Shown here: piece after piece, positions 27,133 through 36,411 of the stretch
How the letters are laid out: every line of letters begins with the position of its first letter
How positions within the stretch are numbered: the first letter of the stretch is position 1
DNA from: Corynebacterium provencense
Lineage (GTDB): Bacteria > Actinomycetota > Actinomycetes > Mycobacteriales > Mycobacteriaceae
Assembly (NCBI GenBank): GCA_900049755.1
Contig: LT160592.1
Span: 642,282-706,281, forward strand
Direction: 5' to 3'
DNA: 64,000 nt
Notes under the pieces: model-generated
What the model was told of the DNA's origin: nothing
The model's input: the letters and a program-made list of their open reading frames with translations, nothing else
The model's database searches: none
Translations under genes and position numbers: made by a program

Positions 27133-28182
27133 ATGTCGGACCCCGCAGCCCGGACCGGCACATCCGTCGAGTTCCGGCACGTCAACAAGACCTTCCGTCA
27201 GGGAAAGAAGCAGATCGTCGCTCTCGACGACGTCTCCATCGACATCCCCGGCGGGTCGATCGTCGGCATCATCGGATACTCCGGTGCCGGAAAATCGACC
27301 CTGGTCCGCCAGATCAACGGACTGGACGTCCCCGACAGCGGCGAGATTCTCCTTGACGGGAAGAACATCGTCGGATACTCGGAGCGGCAGCTGCGGGACA
27401 TCCGCCGCGACATCGGCATGATCTTCCAGCAGTTCAACCTGCTGACCTCCCGCACAGTTGCAGGCAACGTCGCCTACCCGCTGAAACTGCAGGGAATGTC
27501 CCGTCAGGACCGGGAGGCACGGGTCACGGAGCTCCTCGAGTTCGTCGGACTGGCGGACAAGGGGAAGTCATGGCCTGAACAGCTCTCCGGCGGGCAGAAG
27601 CAGCGCGTGGGCATCGCCCGTGCCCTGGCCACGAACCCCTCCCTGCTCCTGGCGGATGAGGCGACCTCCGCACTCGACCCCTCCACGACCCGCGAGGTTC
27701 TGGAACTGCTGCGCAAGGTCAACGAGGAGTTCGGGATCACCATCGTCGTCATCACCCACGAGATGGAGGTCGTGCGCACCATCGCGGACACTGTTGTGGT
27801 GATGCAGCAGGGCAAGGTTGTCGAGAAGGGCAGCGTCTACGAGGTCTTCTCTTCACCGAAGACCGACGTCGCCGCCAACTTCGTGGCCACCTCACTGCGC
27901 AACACCCCGGACCTCATCGAGGCATCCGACCTCAACACCGGGGTGGGTCGCCTGTTCACCGTCACGATGAAGGAGGGGGCAGGGTTCTTCCACGCCGTGT
28001 CCGAAGCTGAGCGTGCCGGCGTGAGCGTCAACATCGTCCACGGCGGTGTGACAACGCTGCAGCAGCACTCCTTCGGCCGTCTCACCGTGCGGATGACCGC
28101 CACGGACGACGCCGGAGAACGGGCAGTCGACGAGTTCCACCGCTCCCTGTCCACCACGACCGAGATCGAGGAGATCCGATGA
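27133..28182 (+). CDS. metN: Methionine importer ATP-binding protein
   Basis: 349-aa ABC ATPase. Walker A GYSGAGKST is at about residues 46-54, the signature LSGGQKQRVGIARAL at about 152-166, Walker B LLLADEATSALD, and VVITHEMEV the H-loop. The C-terminal NIL domain (about 265-345, GRLFTVTMKEGAGFFHAV) is the methionine-sensing module that inhibits transport when methionine is abundant. It starts 1 nt after metQ. Confidence 0.95.
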   Translation: MSDPAARTGTSVEFRHVNKTFRQGKKQIVALDDVSIDIPGGSIVGIIGYSGAGKSTLVRQINGLDVPDSGEILLDGKNIVGYSERQLRDIRRDIGMIFQQFNLLTSRTVAGNVAYPLKLQGMSRQDREARVTELLEFVGLADKGKSWPEQLSGGQKQRVGIARALATNPSLLLADEATSALDPSTTREVLELLRKVNEEFGITIVVITHEMEVVRTIADTVVVMQQGKVVEKGSVYEVFSSPKTDVAANFVATSLRNTPDLIEASDLNTGVGRLFTVTMKEGAGFFHAVSEAERAGVSVNIVHGGVTTLQQHSFGRLTVRMTATDDAGERAVDEFHRSLSTTTEIEEIR

Positions 28183-28889
28183 CCGGCACAGACACCTCCG
28201 GTGTCCTCGACACCCTCATCCTCGCCAAGGACACCGACTGGGACTACCTCAGCCCCATCTTTCGGGACGCCATCGGGCAGACGCTCTACATGGCGATCTG
28301 GGGACTGGTCGGCGGTGGCCTGGCCGGTCTCGTCATCGGTCTCCTGCTCTACACGACCCGCAGCGGCGGGGTGCTGGCCAACCGCCCGGTGTTCTGGATC
28401 CTCAATCTGCTGGTCAACATCGTCCGTCCGGTCCCCTTCATCATCCTGCTGACCGCCCTGGGACCACTGACGAAGATCGTCGTCGGCACGATCCTCGGGA
28501 TCAACGCCGCCACGTTCGCCATCATCATCGCAGCAGCCTTCGGCGCCGCCAGGATTGTCGAGCAGAACCTTGTCGGCATCGACCCGGGGGTCATCGAAGC
28601 TGCCCGTGCGATGGGCGCGTCACCGCTGCGGATCATCTTCACGGTGATCATCCCTGAAGCGTTGGGCCCACTGATCCTTGGCGCGACATTCATGTTCATC
28701 GCCATCGTCGACATGTCCGCGATGGCCGGTTACGTCGGTGCCGGCGGACTGGGCGACTTCGCCATCCAGTACGGTTACCGCGCCTTCGACAACAACGTCA
28801 CCTACGTCACCCTGGTCGCGATCATCATCATCGTCCAGGTTGCCCAGCTCTTCGGCAACTGGCTGGCCCGGAAGATCATGCGCCGCTAG
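28179..28889 (+). CDS. metI: Methionine importer permease
   Basis: 236-aa membrane permease with five predicted membrane segments. The EAA loop is EAARAMGASPLRIIFTVIIPE (about residues 138-158). The ATG overlaps the metN stop by ATGA. It forms a homodimer that couples to MetN. Confidence 0.94.
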   Translation: MTGTDTSGVLDTLILAKDTDWDYLSPIFRDAIGQTLYMAIWGLVGGGLAGLVIGLLLYTTRSGGVLANRPVFWILNLLVNIVRPVPFIILLTALGPLTKIVVGTILGINAATFAIIIAAAFGAARIVEQNLVGIDPGVIEAARAMGASPLRIIFTVIIPEALGPLILGATFMFIAIVDMSAMAGYVGAGGLGDFAIQYGYRAFDNNVTYVTLVAIIIIVQVAQLFGNWLARKIMRR

Positions 28890-28901
28890 GTGCGTCAGTC
28901 T

Positions 28902-29010
28902 TCCCCGGAGATGTTCTCCGGGCCGGGGCTTTTCCGGGATTGATCCCGCTCCTGCCCCCCATTCAGAACAGCTCAGACGCCCGGCGGAGTCACCGCCGGG
29001 CGTTGTTGTC
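28902..29010 (+). terminator. Two hairpins after metI
   Basis: The first is CCCGGAG/CTCCGGG (28902-28908 with 28914-28920). The second is CCCGGCGG/CCGCCGGG (28980-28987 with 28993-29000), followed by the T-rich CGTTGTTGTC. The second overlaps the stop of the convergent sucrase/ferredoxin-like gene. Confidence 0.75.
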
Positions 29011-29991
29011 GTCCACGTCGCCGGCAACTGAGACAGCCACCCAGGACTTCCCTTCCTTCGGCCTGTCACCACAGGAGGAGACGACAGGGTAACACCTCTG
29101 TGATTCCAGGGTGACCGACCAGGTGCGTGCCTGCCCGCCACTGTCCGGCACAGCAGGTCTGGTCACGTGCACCACCTTCGTCGCCGCGCGTCCTCCGCTC
29201 TTCCCGGCCGAGGACGACTGTGGACTGTCCGGACCCGATTCGACGACCAGTTCACCCGGGGCGGCGGGGCGTCCGGCGTCTCTGAGGACTTCGGCGACAG
29301 CGAGCTCCGCGACCTGACCCGGAGCTCCCAGGGTTCCCCGTCCCCGGTTCCCCTCGACCGGCAGTTCACCGGCGAGGACGGTGGCGAACATGTCCACGGC
29401 CCGGTCGGCGTCGAGGGTCCCGAAGGAGTAGTTCCACGGCAGAAGGATCATCGACGGAGCGAAGCGGTGTCCTTTCGTGTGTGAGGACTCCCAGACCAAC
29501 CCGGGGAACTTCCGTGCCAGTGCCGCCGCCGTCGGGCGTCCTTTCACCGCACAGCACCGGTCCCTCCTGCCGTGGGTGCAGACGAGCAGCAGAGGGTCAC
29601 TGACTTTCTCCGCCCCGGGGGTGTGACCCGGTGTGGAGAGATCAACCTGCGTCAGCTCCTCCGGACCTGCCAGCTCCATCTTCTCCAGCACCGGCACCGC
29701 TGTGGAGGCGTCTGCGATGAAGAGTGTGACACTGCCGTGGTCCTTCTGCCCCTCCCGTCCGGGCCTGCGGATGAACTGCAGCTGTGCCCTGTTCGCCTTG
29801 AGCCAGCTCTTGACCTGTGCGGAGAGCTCTGCCCCCAGTGCTTCACCGTCGAGGATGTCCCTGCCCCAGCCTCGTGGATGCTCCAGTGCGAGGGTACGGG
29901 CCCCGGTTCTGGCTGTCCCCGGCAGGGGTTCCCGGGTCTGGTCGGAGCACAGTGCGGGGATTCCTGACCGCGGGTTTCGCGTTGTGGACAT
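28990..29991 (-). CDS. Sucrase/ferredoxin-like family protein
   Basis: 333-aa thioredoxin-like ferredoxin-type protein. It has the family cysteines in CTHGRRDRCCAVKGRP (about residues 138-153) and the His motif ESSHTKGHRFAPSM. An N-terminal CSDQTREPLPGTA region is also conserved. The motifs suggest a [2Fe-2S] or redox role in the cytosol, but no substrate is known. The C-terminal extension with CYPVVSSCGDRP carries two more Cys. It is downstream of imuB but separated by its own start region. Confidence 0.83.
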   Translation of the reverse strand: MSTTRNPRSGIPALCSDQTREPLPGTARTGARTLALEHPRGWGRDILDGEALGAELSAQVKSWLKANRAQLQFIRRPGREGQKDHGSVTLFIADASTAVPVLEKMELAGPEELTQVDLSTPGHTPGAEKVSDPLLLVCTHGRRDRCCAVKGRPTAAALARKFPGLVWESSHTKGHRFAPSMILLPWNYSFGTLDADRAVDMFATVLAGELPVEGNRGRGTLGAPGQVAELAVAEVLRDAGRPAAPGELVVESGPDSPQSSSAGKSGGRAATKVVHVTRPAVPDSGGQARTWSVTLESQRCYPVVSSCGDRPKEGKSWVAVSVAGDVDDNNARR

Positions 29992-30000
29992 ATCTGCACT

Positions 30001-31698
30001 CTAGTAGCTCGCCTCGATGATCCACTCACTTCCCCGACAGCGCAGAAGATGTGCCGCCGGCTCGTCGGTGGCGACCTGCAGCCGCGCGCACCGGTCCGCC
30101 TCCTGCGGGTTCCACCACCGCTCGTCGACAGGCCAGGGACCCGCCCAGCCGGTGACGGCACAGTCCCGGTCCCGGACGCGCAGCACTGCAGGCGGCGAAC
30201 TCACGGCACCACGCCCGGTGACGACAATGTCCCGGCCGTCCACCCCGAGCAGGCGGACCGGTGTCTCTGCAACAAGTCCCGGCAGAGGGGCGGGAAGCTC
30301 CCCCTCCCACCTGCGTGTGGGCAGTGAGCGGATCTCCTCCGGATCCTCCTCCCCGTACGGTACGGTGACCACCCTGCCGACAACCCCGTGACCTCCCCGG
30401 AGAACCGGCCGCAGGACCGCCCGGGTGCCGATGAGTGCCTGGGCTCTGGCGGCGGCGGCACGCGCGGACCGGAGACCGTCGTCGGTCCCTCCCCACAACG
30501 GCTCGGCGATGCTTCCTGCAGGAACACACTCCACCGGGGTGAGCGTCACCGCACGTACCCCGTAGAGTCCCTCTCCCCCTTCTTCTGCCCCGTCATCTCC
30601 GGCAGACAGGATGCCGGGAATCTCTCCTGTGCGGGTACGGCCCCGGGAAAGGCCCCGGGAAAGACCCCGGGTCAGCCAGCCCTCCAGCTGCCACCGCACC
30701 CTCTGTGCCGTGTCCTCCTCGGTCAGCGGTTCCCTGCACCGCCAGAGTCTCTCCACCGTGTGTGGCCCGGTCCAGCCTGGAGGCGGGGCGAGGACAGCGG
30801 TGACCGCCAGACGCAGGCAGGCAGTTCCGGTGTCCGCGAGCGAGGAATGCAGTCCGGCGGCGGCCCGACGGGCGAGAAAGGCGGCCGTCTCCGTGGAACA
30901 CACCGGCTCCTCCGGCTCCACCGTCACCCGGGGAGGACCGGAGACGTGCACGGGTGACACGGTCCTTTCCGGCTCCCCTGCGGCGGCACGGTGCCAGGCC
31001 GCGGCCACTGCCCCGAATCTTCCGACGACATCCCGTCGGGGAAGGGCCGCGAAATCCGCCAGAGTCCGGATCCCCAGACCGGAGAGGGTCTCCACCATGG
31101 CTACGGGCGCCCCGAGCACCGGTTCCGAGACCAGTACACCGAGCGGCAGTCCCGCAAGCCAGGACGCTGACCCTCCCCGAGGGACGTTCACCCCCGCAGC
31201 TGCCGCCCATACGGCTGTGACCAGTTCGTCCGCCACCCCGGCGAGACAGTCCGCCCCGGCGCGGGCGGCAGCGTCCACCAGCAGTTCCACGGCCCGGCTC
31301 TCCGAACCGTAGTAGCGGGTCAGGGACCGGGCAGAGACCGCGACCAGTCCCGGCCTCAGGGTCTCGACCGAAGCAGTGACCTGCTCCAACCCGGCGAGAA
31401 CCTCCTCATGCGCCGCCCCTTCGGCACTCCGGTCGACGTCCCCGATGTTCAGCGAGGGGCAGATACCCAGGGCATGACGGGCCTTCATCCCGGTGACCAC
31501 GCCGCTGCGCCGGGCGGCACCGTTGGCTGCGATGATCCGGTGGTCTTCCACGACCGCAGCCGGCGCGAGCAGGTCCCATCCCCTGGCACACGCGGCCACG
31601 TACACCTGCCAGTCCATGAACCGCAGGACAATGGTCCGGTTCCCGGGGCCTGTCACAGAGCCGGGACCGGTACCGCGACCTCTCCCCTGTACGTTCAC
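30001..31698 (-). CDS. imuB: Catalytically inactive Y-family polymerase, mutasome subunit ImuB
   Basis: 565 aa. The Y-family fold starts at LRFMDWQVYVAAC, and the second acidic motif of active polymerases is replaced (PGLVAVSARSLTRYYG), as expected for ImuB. EPLWG near residue 399-403 resembles the beta-clamp binding motif. A long C-terminal region is used for contacts with DnaE2 and ImuA'. ATG 31698 overlaps the imuA' stop (ATGA). The protein acts as the hub that brings DnaE2 to the clamp. Confidence 0.88.
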   Translation of the reverse strand: MNVQGRGRGTGPGSVTGPGNRTIVLRFMDWQVYVAACARGWDLLAPAAVVEDHRIIAANGAARRSGVVTGMKARHALGICPSLNIGDVDRSAEGAAHEEVLAGLEQVTASVETLRPGLVAVSARSLTRYYGSESRAVELLVDAAARAGADCLAGVADELVTAVWAAAAGVNVPRGGSASWLAGLPLGVLVSEPVLGAPVAMVETLSGLGIRTLADFAALPRRDVVGRFGAVAAAWHRAAAGEPERTVSPVHVSGPPRVTVEPEEPVCSTETAAFLARRAAAGLHSSLADTGTACLRLAVTAVLAPPPGWTGPHTVERLWRCREPLTEEDTAQRVRWQLEGWLTRGLSRGLSRGRTRTGEIPGILSAGDDGAEEGGEGLYGVRAVTLTPVECVPAGSIAEPLWGGTDDGLRSARAAAARAQALIGTRAVLRPVLRGGHGVVGRVVTVPYGEEDPEEIRSLPTRRWEGELPAPLPGLVAETPVRLLGVDGRDIVVTGRGAVSSPPAVLRVRDRDCAVTGWAGPWPVDERWWNPQEADRCARLQVATDEPAAHLLRCRGSEWIIEASY

Positions 31699-32450
31699 TG
31701 CGCCCTCTCCAGCACTCCGGGTTCCTGCACCCCGGGTTCCTGCACTCCGGACAGTGCCTCATCCTGGACACCGGTCCGCTGTGCCGGGGTACCGACGCAC
31801 TCCCGGAACGTCACGGGCGGCTGCCCCTGTCCGTGGGCGCTGCCGGACACCGTGACCCCACGGATCCGGCCGGACCCCCGTCCCAGTCCGGTCACCCCGT
31901 CGATCCTCCAGTCCAGATGGAGCCTGGCACCCGGCCATCCCCCACAGACCACCAGGGCACACCGGCTTCGCCGCAGCCTCGCCTCCACCGGGCGTGCCGC
32001 TGTCGGGGTGACAGGCATTTCCGTGCGGTGCACAACCAGGTCGAGCCCGTCGACGAGGGTTCCCAGCACTGCTCCGGTGTGGGGGGCCGGGTCCGGTACG
32101 ACCACGGTCCGGTCCAGGTCTCCTCCGGCAGCTGCGACCGCGGCCAGTGCCAGACGGGGCCAGCCGACGACAGCCGCACATCCGCCTGCCGCGGTCACCG
32201 CAGAGACCAGTTCCACCAGGGCGGTGGGGCAGGCGGTCACGTCGGTGACAGCACCGCGTGGCAGGCCGCCCCTGACAAGGTGACGGCCCAGCCACTGCGG
32301 TACCACCAGTGAATCCTGCTCCTGCAGGGGGGCGACGGCGGGTGCCGGGGCGACCCCCTGCCCTCCCCCGGCGATGAGCGTGATACGACGACGCAGGTCA
32401 TCGACCACATCAGCGATCGGAGAGGTTCCGTAGTCGGACATTGCACCCAC
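31695..32450 (-). CDS. Mutasome accessory protein ImuA'-like
   Basis: 251-aa protein directly upstream of and translationally coupled to imuB. It has a RecA/SulA-like central core (LVELVSAVTAAGGCAAVVGWPRLAL, residues about 80-105) without a clear Walker A, as in ImuA'. The C-terminus contains near-perfect repeats (GVQEPGVQEPGVLE). GTG 32450 is chosen because GGGAGG sits 8 nt upstream; ATG 32441 is an alternative. Assignment rests on fold-like patches and the invariant pairing with imuB. Confidence 0.72.
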   Translation of the reverse strand: MGAMSDYGTSPIADVVDDLRRRITLIAGGGQGVAPAPAVAPLQEQDSLVVPQWLGRHLVRGGLPRGAVTDVTACPTALVELVSAVTAAGGCAAVVGWPRLALAAVAAAGGDLDRTVVVPDPAPHTGAVLGTLVDGLDLVVHRTEMPVTPTAARPVEARLRRSRCALVVCGGWPGARLHLDWRIDGVTGLGRGSGRIRGVTVSGSAHGQGQPPVTFRECVGTPAQRTGVQDEALSGVQEPGVQEPGVLERAQ

Positions 32451-32546
32451 GGAGAAGACCTCCCTTCGTCCCTGTTGAACTGGTGTTTCACGTCCCCTTT
32501 TTCTACACCGGGAACCGGAGGGGAGCGTCCCGACTCTCCCCAGTTA

Positions 32547-32567
32547 TCAAACACCTGTTCTATAATA
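32547..32567 (-). promoter_or_regulatory. SOS (LexA) box and -10 of imuA'-imuB
   Basis: The minus strand has TAGAACAGGTGTTTGA (32562-32547), 14 of 16 against the corynebacterial LexA consensus. It lies right next to a TATTAT -10 (32567-32562). The layout matches the dnaE2 box and predicts joint SOS induction. The leader to the GTG start is about 95 nt. Confidence 0.68.
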
Positions 32568-32622
32568 TGGTCAAGCTGTCTCCTCCGGCTGTCTGTCGTT
32601 CCCCGGCACGGAACCGGAAAGA

Positions 32623-32665
32623 CCCGGCCGGAGACGTCCTGCAGTGCAGAGACGATCCGGCCGGG
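32623..32665 (-). terminator. Hairpin downstream of guaA
   Basis: Perfect 10-bp inverted repeat CCCGGCCGGA (32623-32632) with TCCGGCCGGG (32656-32665), 28 nt after the guaA stop and before the imuA' promoter. There is no T-run. Confidence 0.5.
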
Positions 32666-32692
32666 CCTCACCCCGGACGACGCCGGGAGGCG

Positions 32693-34291
32693 TCACTCCC
32701 ACTCGATGGTTCCCGGCGGCTTGCTTGTCACGTCCAGGACGACACGGTTGATCTCAGCGACCTCGTTGGTGATCCGGGTGGAGATACGCTCCAGCGTGTC
32801 ATAGGGGACGCGGGTCCAGTCGGCGGTCATGGCGTCCTCACTGGTCACCGGCCGCAGCACCACAGGATGCCCGTAGGTACGGCCGTCGCCCTGTACGCCC
32901 ACGGAACGGACGTCGGCGAGCAGGACGACAGGGCACTGCCAGATCGTGTCGTCCAGCCCCGCAGCTGTGAGCTCCTCACGTGCCACGGCGTCCGCCGCCC
33001 GCAGGATCTCCAGCCGCTCAGCGGTGACCTCACCGATGATGCGGATCCCCAGACCCGGGCCGGGGAACGGCTGACGGTTCACGATGACCTCGGGCAACCC
33101 CAGCTCACGCCCCACCGCACGGACCTCGTCCTTGAACAGCAGACGCAACGGCTCGACGAGGGTGAACTCGACATCGTCCGGCAGTCCGCCGACATTGTGG
33201 TGGCTCTTGATGTTCGCGGTACCGGAGCCACCGCCGGACTCCACGACATCCGGGTACAGGGTCCCCTGCACGAGGAAGTCGACGCTGGAACCCTCGGGGG
33301 CGTCGGCGAGCACACCGGCGACAGCACGCTCAAAGGAGCGGATGAACTCCGCGCCGATGGCTTTGCGCTTGGCCTCCGGGTCAGTCACCCCCGCCAGCTT
33401 CGACAGGAACGCCTCCCGCTCATCCACGGTGACGAGCCTGGCTCCGGTGGCGGCGACAAAGTCATGCTCGACCTGCTCCCGCTCTCCCTGCCGCAGCAGA
33501 CCGTGGTCGACGAAGACACAGGTCAGACGGTCTCCGATGGCGCGCTGGACGATGGCGGCGGCGACAGCGGAATCCACCCCGCCGGACAGGCCGCAGATCG
33601 CACGGCCGGTCGGACCGACCTGCTCACGGACAGATTCGATGAGCTGCTCGGCGATGTTCCCGGCGGTCCACGTGGGCTCCAGGCCCGCGATGTCATAGAG
33701 GAAGCGGGTGAGGACCTCCTGGCCGTGCGGTGAATGCAGCACCTCCGGGTGGTACTGCACCCCCGCCATCTGCTTCGCCACACATTCGAAGGCCGCGACC
33801 GGGGCACCCGCGGAATGCGCGGTGACCTCGAAGCCTTCGGGAGCCTCCGAGACCGCGTCCCCGTGGCTCATCCAGACCTTGTGGGTCTTCTCGAAACCGG
33901 AGTGCAGTTTTCCGCCGTCGACGGTGACGTCGGTACGGCCGTACTCACGGTCACCTGTACGGGAGACCGTCCCCCCGAGGGCGTGCGTCATGGCCTGGAA
34001 GCCGTAGCAGATACCGAAGACGGGGACGCCGAGATCCAGCAGCCCCGGCTGCAGGGCGGGGGCACCGTCGGAGTAGACGGAGGAAGGCCCTCCCGAGAGA
34101 ATGAGCGCCGCGGGATTCTTCGCGGCGATCTCCTCGGCGGACATGGTGTGCGGGACAACCTCGGAGTAGATCCGGGCTTCACGGACGCGACGGGCGATGA
34201 GCTGCGCGTACTGGGCACCGAAGTCCACCACGAGAACCGGACGGGGACTGCCCGGGGAACCGGGATTCTGCGAGTGTGTCACGCCGCTCAC
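32693..34291 (-). CDS. guaA: GMP synthase (glutamine-hydrolysing)
   Basis: 532-aa enzyme that converts XMP to GMP. The N-terminal glutamine amidotransferase has the Cys nucleophile in [11 protein letters not shown] (about residue 95) and the His-Glu in QYHPEVLHS. The ATP pyrophosphatase P-loop is SGGVDSAVA (about 238-246). The C-terminal dimerisation domain ends in PPGTIEWE, the invariant GuaA ending. The start (MSGVTHSQ) is approximate; homology begins at [20 protein letters not shown]. Confidence 0.96.
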   Translation of the reverse strand: MSGVTHSQNPGSPGSPRPVLVVDFGAQYAQLIARRVREARIYSEVVPHTMSAEEIAAKNPAALILSGGPSSVYSDGAPALQPGLLDLGVPVFGICYGFQAMTHALGGTVSRTGDREYGRTDVTVDGGKLHSGFEKTHKVWMSHGDAVSEAPEGFEVTAHSAGAPVAAFECVAKQMAGVQYHPEVLHSPHGQEVLTRFLYDIAGLEPTWTAGNIAEQLIESVREQVGPTGRAICGLSGGVDSAVAAAIVQRAIGDRLTCVFVDHGLLRQGEREQVEHDFVAATGARLVTVDEREAFLSKLAGVTDPEAKRKAIGAEFIRSFERAVAGVLADAPEGSSVDFLVQGTLYPDVVESGGGSGTANIKSHHNVGGLPDDVEFTLVEPLRLLFKDEVRAVGRELGLPEVIVNRQPFPGPGLGIRIIGEVTAERLEILRAADAVAREELTAAGLDDTIWQCPVVLLADVRSVGVQGDGRTYGHPVVLRPVTSEDAMTADWTRVPYDTLERISTRITNEVAEINRVVLDVTSKPPGTIEWE

Positions 34292-34377
34292 CTTACCTGA
34301 CGCCCGCCCGCCGCCCGCGCGGGCTCCCTCCCGACGGTGGACCGGCCGGTGGACCGGCCGACAACCTGGGCGGCGGA
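34292..34377. repeat. Short direct repeats between guaA and the permease
   Basis: GTGGACCGGCCG occurs twice in tandem (about 34336-34361) with CCCGCGCGGG nearby. This may be the permease terminator and guaA promoter region; no -10 is convincing. Confidence 0.35.
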
Positions 34378-36285
34378 CTACCCGACATGGACCCGGGGAC
34401 GCCGGGATTCGTCCGGCTCCGCCCTGCGAAGGATCTCCCGTGTCACCGCCGCATTCTCACCCCGTCCGACGGCCAGGAAACGCAGCATCTCCCGTACCGG
34501 CGAACCTGAACCCCACCCGAAGTAGAGGTCCGGGACAACCCCGGTGAACTCCCGGATGTCCAGGGCGAGCGCCGCGACAGCGTTGGGCACCGCCGTGGCC
34601 GCGACCCGCAGCACCGGCACACCGTCGACAGAACTCCCGCTGACCTCCAACGGCCGGGAGAAGGCGCTGGGGTCGCGGACAGTGATCTCCAGGAAGACCA
34701 GCGGACGGTCGTCGACCAGCCGGTTGACACTGCGCACCTGCCGGTCGCAGCGACCGTAGCCGCCGTCACCGCCGTCATGGGTCACCGCGTGAGGGACCAG
34801 CCGCAGCTCCCCGGAACCGGCGACCGTGGCACGCAGGATATTCTCCGCGGCGCGGTCGTAGCGGACCTCGTTGCCCCGCAGCTCCAGGGACCGGCCCACC
34901 CGGGACACCGCGGAGACCAGGAGGATACCGAGGATGAACCACACCGCCACCCGGACGCCGTCCGGACGCTCAAGGACATTGGCCACCAGGGTGTACCCCA
35001 GGACCACCGCGACCACGGAGAACAGGCCCCGGAGCCGACGTTGGCCCGCGCGTGAGGCAGACAGGGTCACCGCCACCGCTCCCGAGGTCAGCAGGACCAG
35101 GACCCCGGTAGCGTACGCACCCGACTGGGCGTCGACGTCCGCCCGGAAGACCAGAACCAGGACCACCGCCACAGCGCTGAGCACCATCACCATGGGGCGC
35201 GACCTGCGGGCCCACTCCGGGGCCATGCCGAACGCAGGAAGATACCTGGGGATGAGTGCGAGCAGCCCCGCCATCGCCGACGCCCCGGCGAACCAGAGGA
35301 CCGCGATGGTCGCGGTGTCGTAGACATTGCCCACCACGTCTCCGTACTGTTCATGCGCCAGCCAGGCCAGTGCCCTGCCGTTGGCGTCCCCTCCTGCGGC
35401 CAACTGGTCACCGGGCACCAGCATCGTCACGCACAAGGACGAGGCGATGAGGAAGGCGCTCATGACAAGGGCGCTGACGAGCACGAGCCGCCGTCCGAGC
35501 CGGATCCGGGACTCCCGGGGACGGTCCGGGTCCGTCGGACGGATCAACGGCATCACCGACACACCGGTCTCGAATCCGGACAGTCCCAGCGCAAGCTTCG
35601 GGAAGACGATCACGGCGACAGCGATCATCGCCCAGGGGGACGAATGACCCGCCTGCAGTGCACCGGTCCAGTCCGCGACATGGCCGGGTTCAGTGACGAT
35701 CCGCCACAGCCCGCCGACCAGCACCGCAGCAGTCAGCCCCAGGTAGACGGTCACCAGCACCACGGAGACCCTCACGGCCTCGCGGAAGCCCCTGAGGAAC
35801 ACGGCCGCCAGGGCGGCGACGAGTGCGAGACTCACCGGTATGACCCACGGATCCGAGGAACTGCTCAGCAGATGGGTCGCCGCGTCCGACGCCGACAGTG
35901 ACACAGTGATCATGAAGTCGCAGGCGGCGAAGCCCAGGAGAACCAGGATGAGCAGTTTCCCCTTCCACCCCGTGACCATGCGCGCCAGCATGCCGATCGA
36001 ACCGAGTCCGTCCGGCGACTCCCTGGCTATGCGCCGGTAGACCGGGACAGCCCCGCACACCGTGACGACAACCAGGATGACAGTGGCGACCGGGGCGAGC
36101 GCGCCGGCGGCCGCGACGGCGATGCCGGGTTGGTAGCCGAGGGTCGAGAAGTAGTCCACACCGGACAGGCAGAGCACCTGCCACCAGGGATGACGACTGT
36201 CCCTGGCGGGGGTACGGAGAGGCCCGGGATTCTGCGCCGTGAAGGCGTCGAGGCGCATGGGTGACGCGCCCTGTGCATTCTGCAT
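34378..36285 (-). CDS. Large APC-superfamily permease with C-terminal cytosolic domain
   Basis: About 635 aa. Residues 35-450 hold about 12 predicted membrane segments. The first conserved block is [20 protein letters not shown], followed by [20 protein letters not shown], typical of an actinobacterial APC subgroup. The last 180 residues are soluble and may be regulatory. The substrate (amino acid or cation) cannot be told from sequence. ATG 36285 is preferred because TACTTT, a possible -10, ends 8 nt upstream. ATG 36258 is an alternative. A strong terminator lies immediately upstream, so it is transcribed separately from guaB3. Confidence 0.75.
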   Translation of the reverse strand: MQNAQGASPMRLDAFTAQNPGPLRTPARDSRHPWWQVLCLSGVDYFSTLGYQPGIAVAAAGALAPVATVILVVVTVCGAVPVYRRIARESPDGLGSIGMLARMVTGWKGKLLILVLLGFAACDFMITVSLSASDAATHLLSSSSDPWVIPVSLALVAALAAVFLRGFREAVRVSVVLVTVYLGLTAAVLVGGLWRIVTEPGHVADWTGALQAGHSSPWAMIAVAVIVFPKLALGLSGFETGVSVMPLIRPTDPDRPRESRIRLGRRLVLVSALVMSAFLIASSLCVTMLVPGDQLAAGGDANGRALAWLAHEQYGDVVGNVYDTATIAVLWFAGASAMAGLLALIPRYLPAFGMAPEWARRSRPMVMVLSAVAVVLVLVFRADVDAQSGAYATGVLVLLTSGAVAVTLSASRAGQRRLRGLFSVVAVVLGYTLVANVLERPDGVRVAVWFILGILLVSAVSRVGRSLELRGNEVRYDRAAENILRATVAGSGELRLVPHAVTHDGGDGGYGRCDRQVRSVNRLVDDRPLVFLEITVRDPSAFSRPLEVSGSSVDGVPVLRVAATAVPNAVAALALDIREFTGVVPDLYFGWGSGSPVREMLRFLAVGRGENAAVTREILRRAEPDESRRPRVHVG

Positions 36286-36290
36286 GAGCG

Positions 36291-36344
36291 GAAAAAGTAC
36301 GCCGCTCACGGTCACCGGACAAGATACCGGAGACAGTGAGCGGC
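36291..36344 (-). terminator. Rho-independent terminator of guaB-guaB3
   Basis: Stem GCCGCTCAC/GTGAGCGGC (36301-36309 with 36336-36344) with an inner CCGG pair. On the minus strand it is followed by GTACTTTTTC (T-run 36296-36292). It ends about 70 nt after the guaB3 stop. Confidence 0.8.
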
Positions 36345-36411
36345 ATAAACAACCGAAAGGTGGAGGGCACCGCCCTGAAGAACGATCGTGACCTGCAGGA
36401 AGAAGGTCAGA

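Noticed and set aside
34378-36285. KimA/KUP potassium transporter identity for the permease
   Set aside because: The conserved N-terminal block ([13 protein letters not shown]) differs from the KimA block, and no ion-selective motif could be identified.
36286-36411. c-di-AMP (ydaO) riboswitch before the permease
   Set aside because: The leader is fully accounted for by a terminator and lacks the conserved ydaO core.
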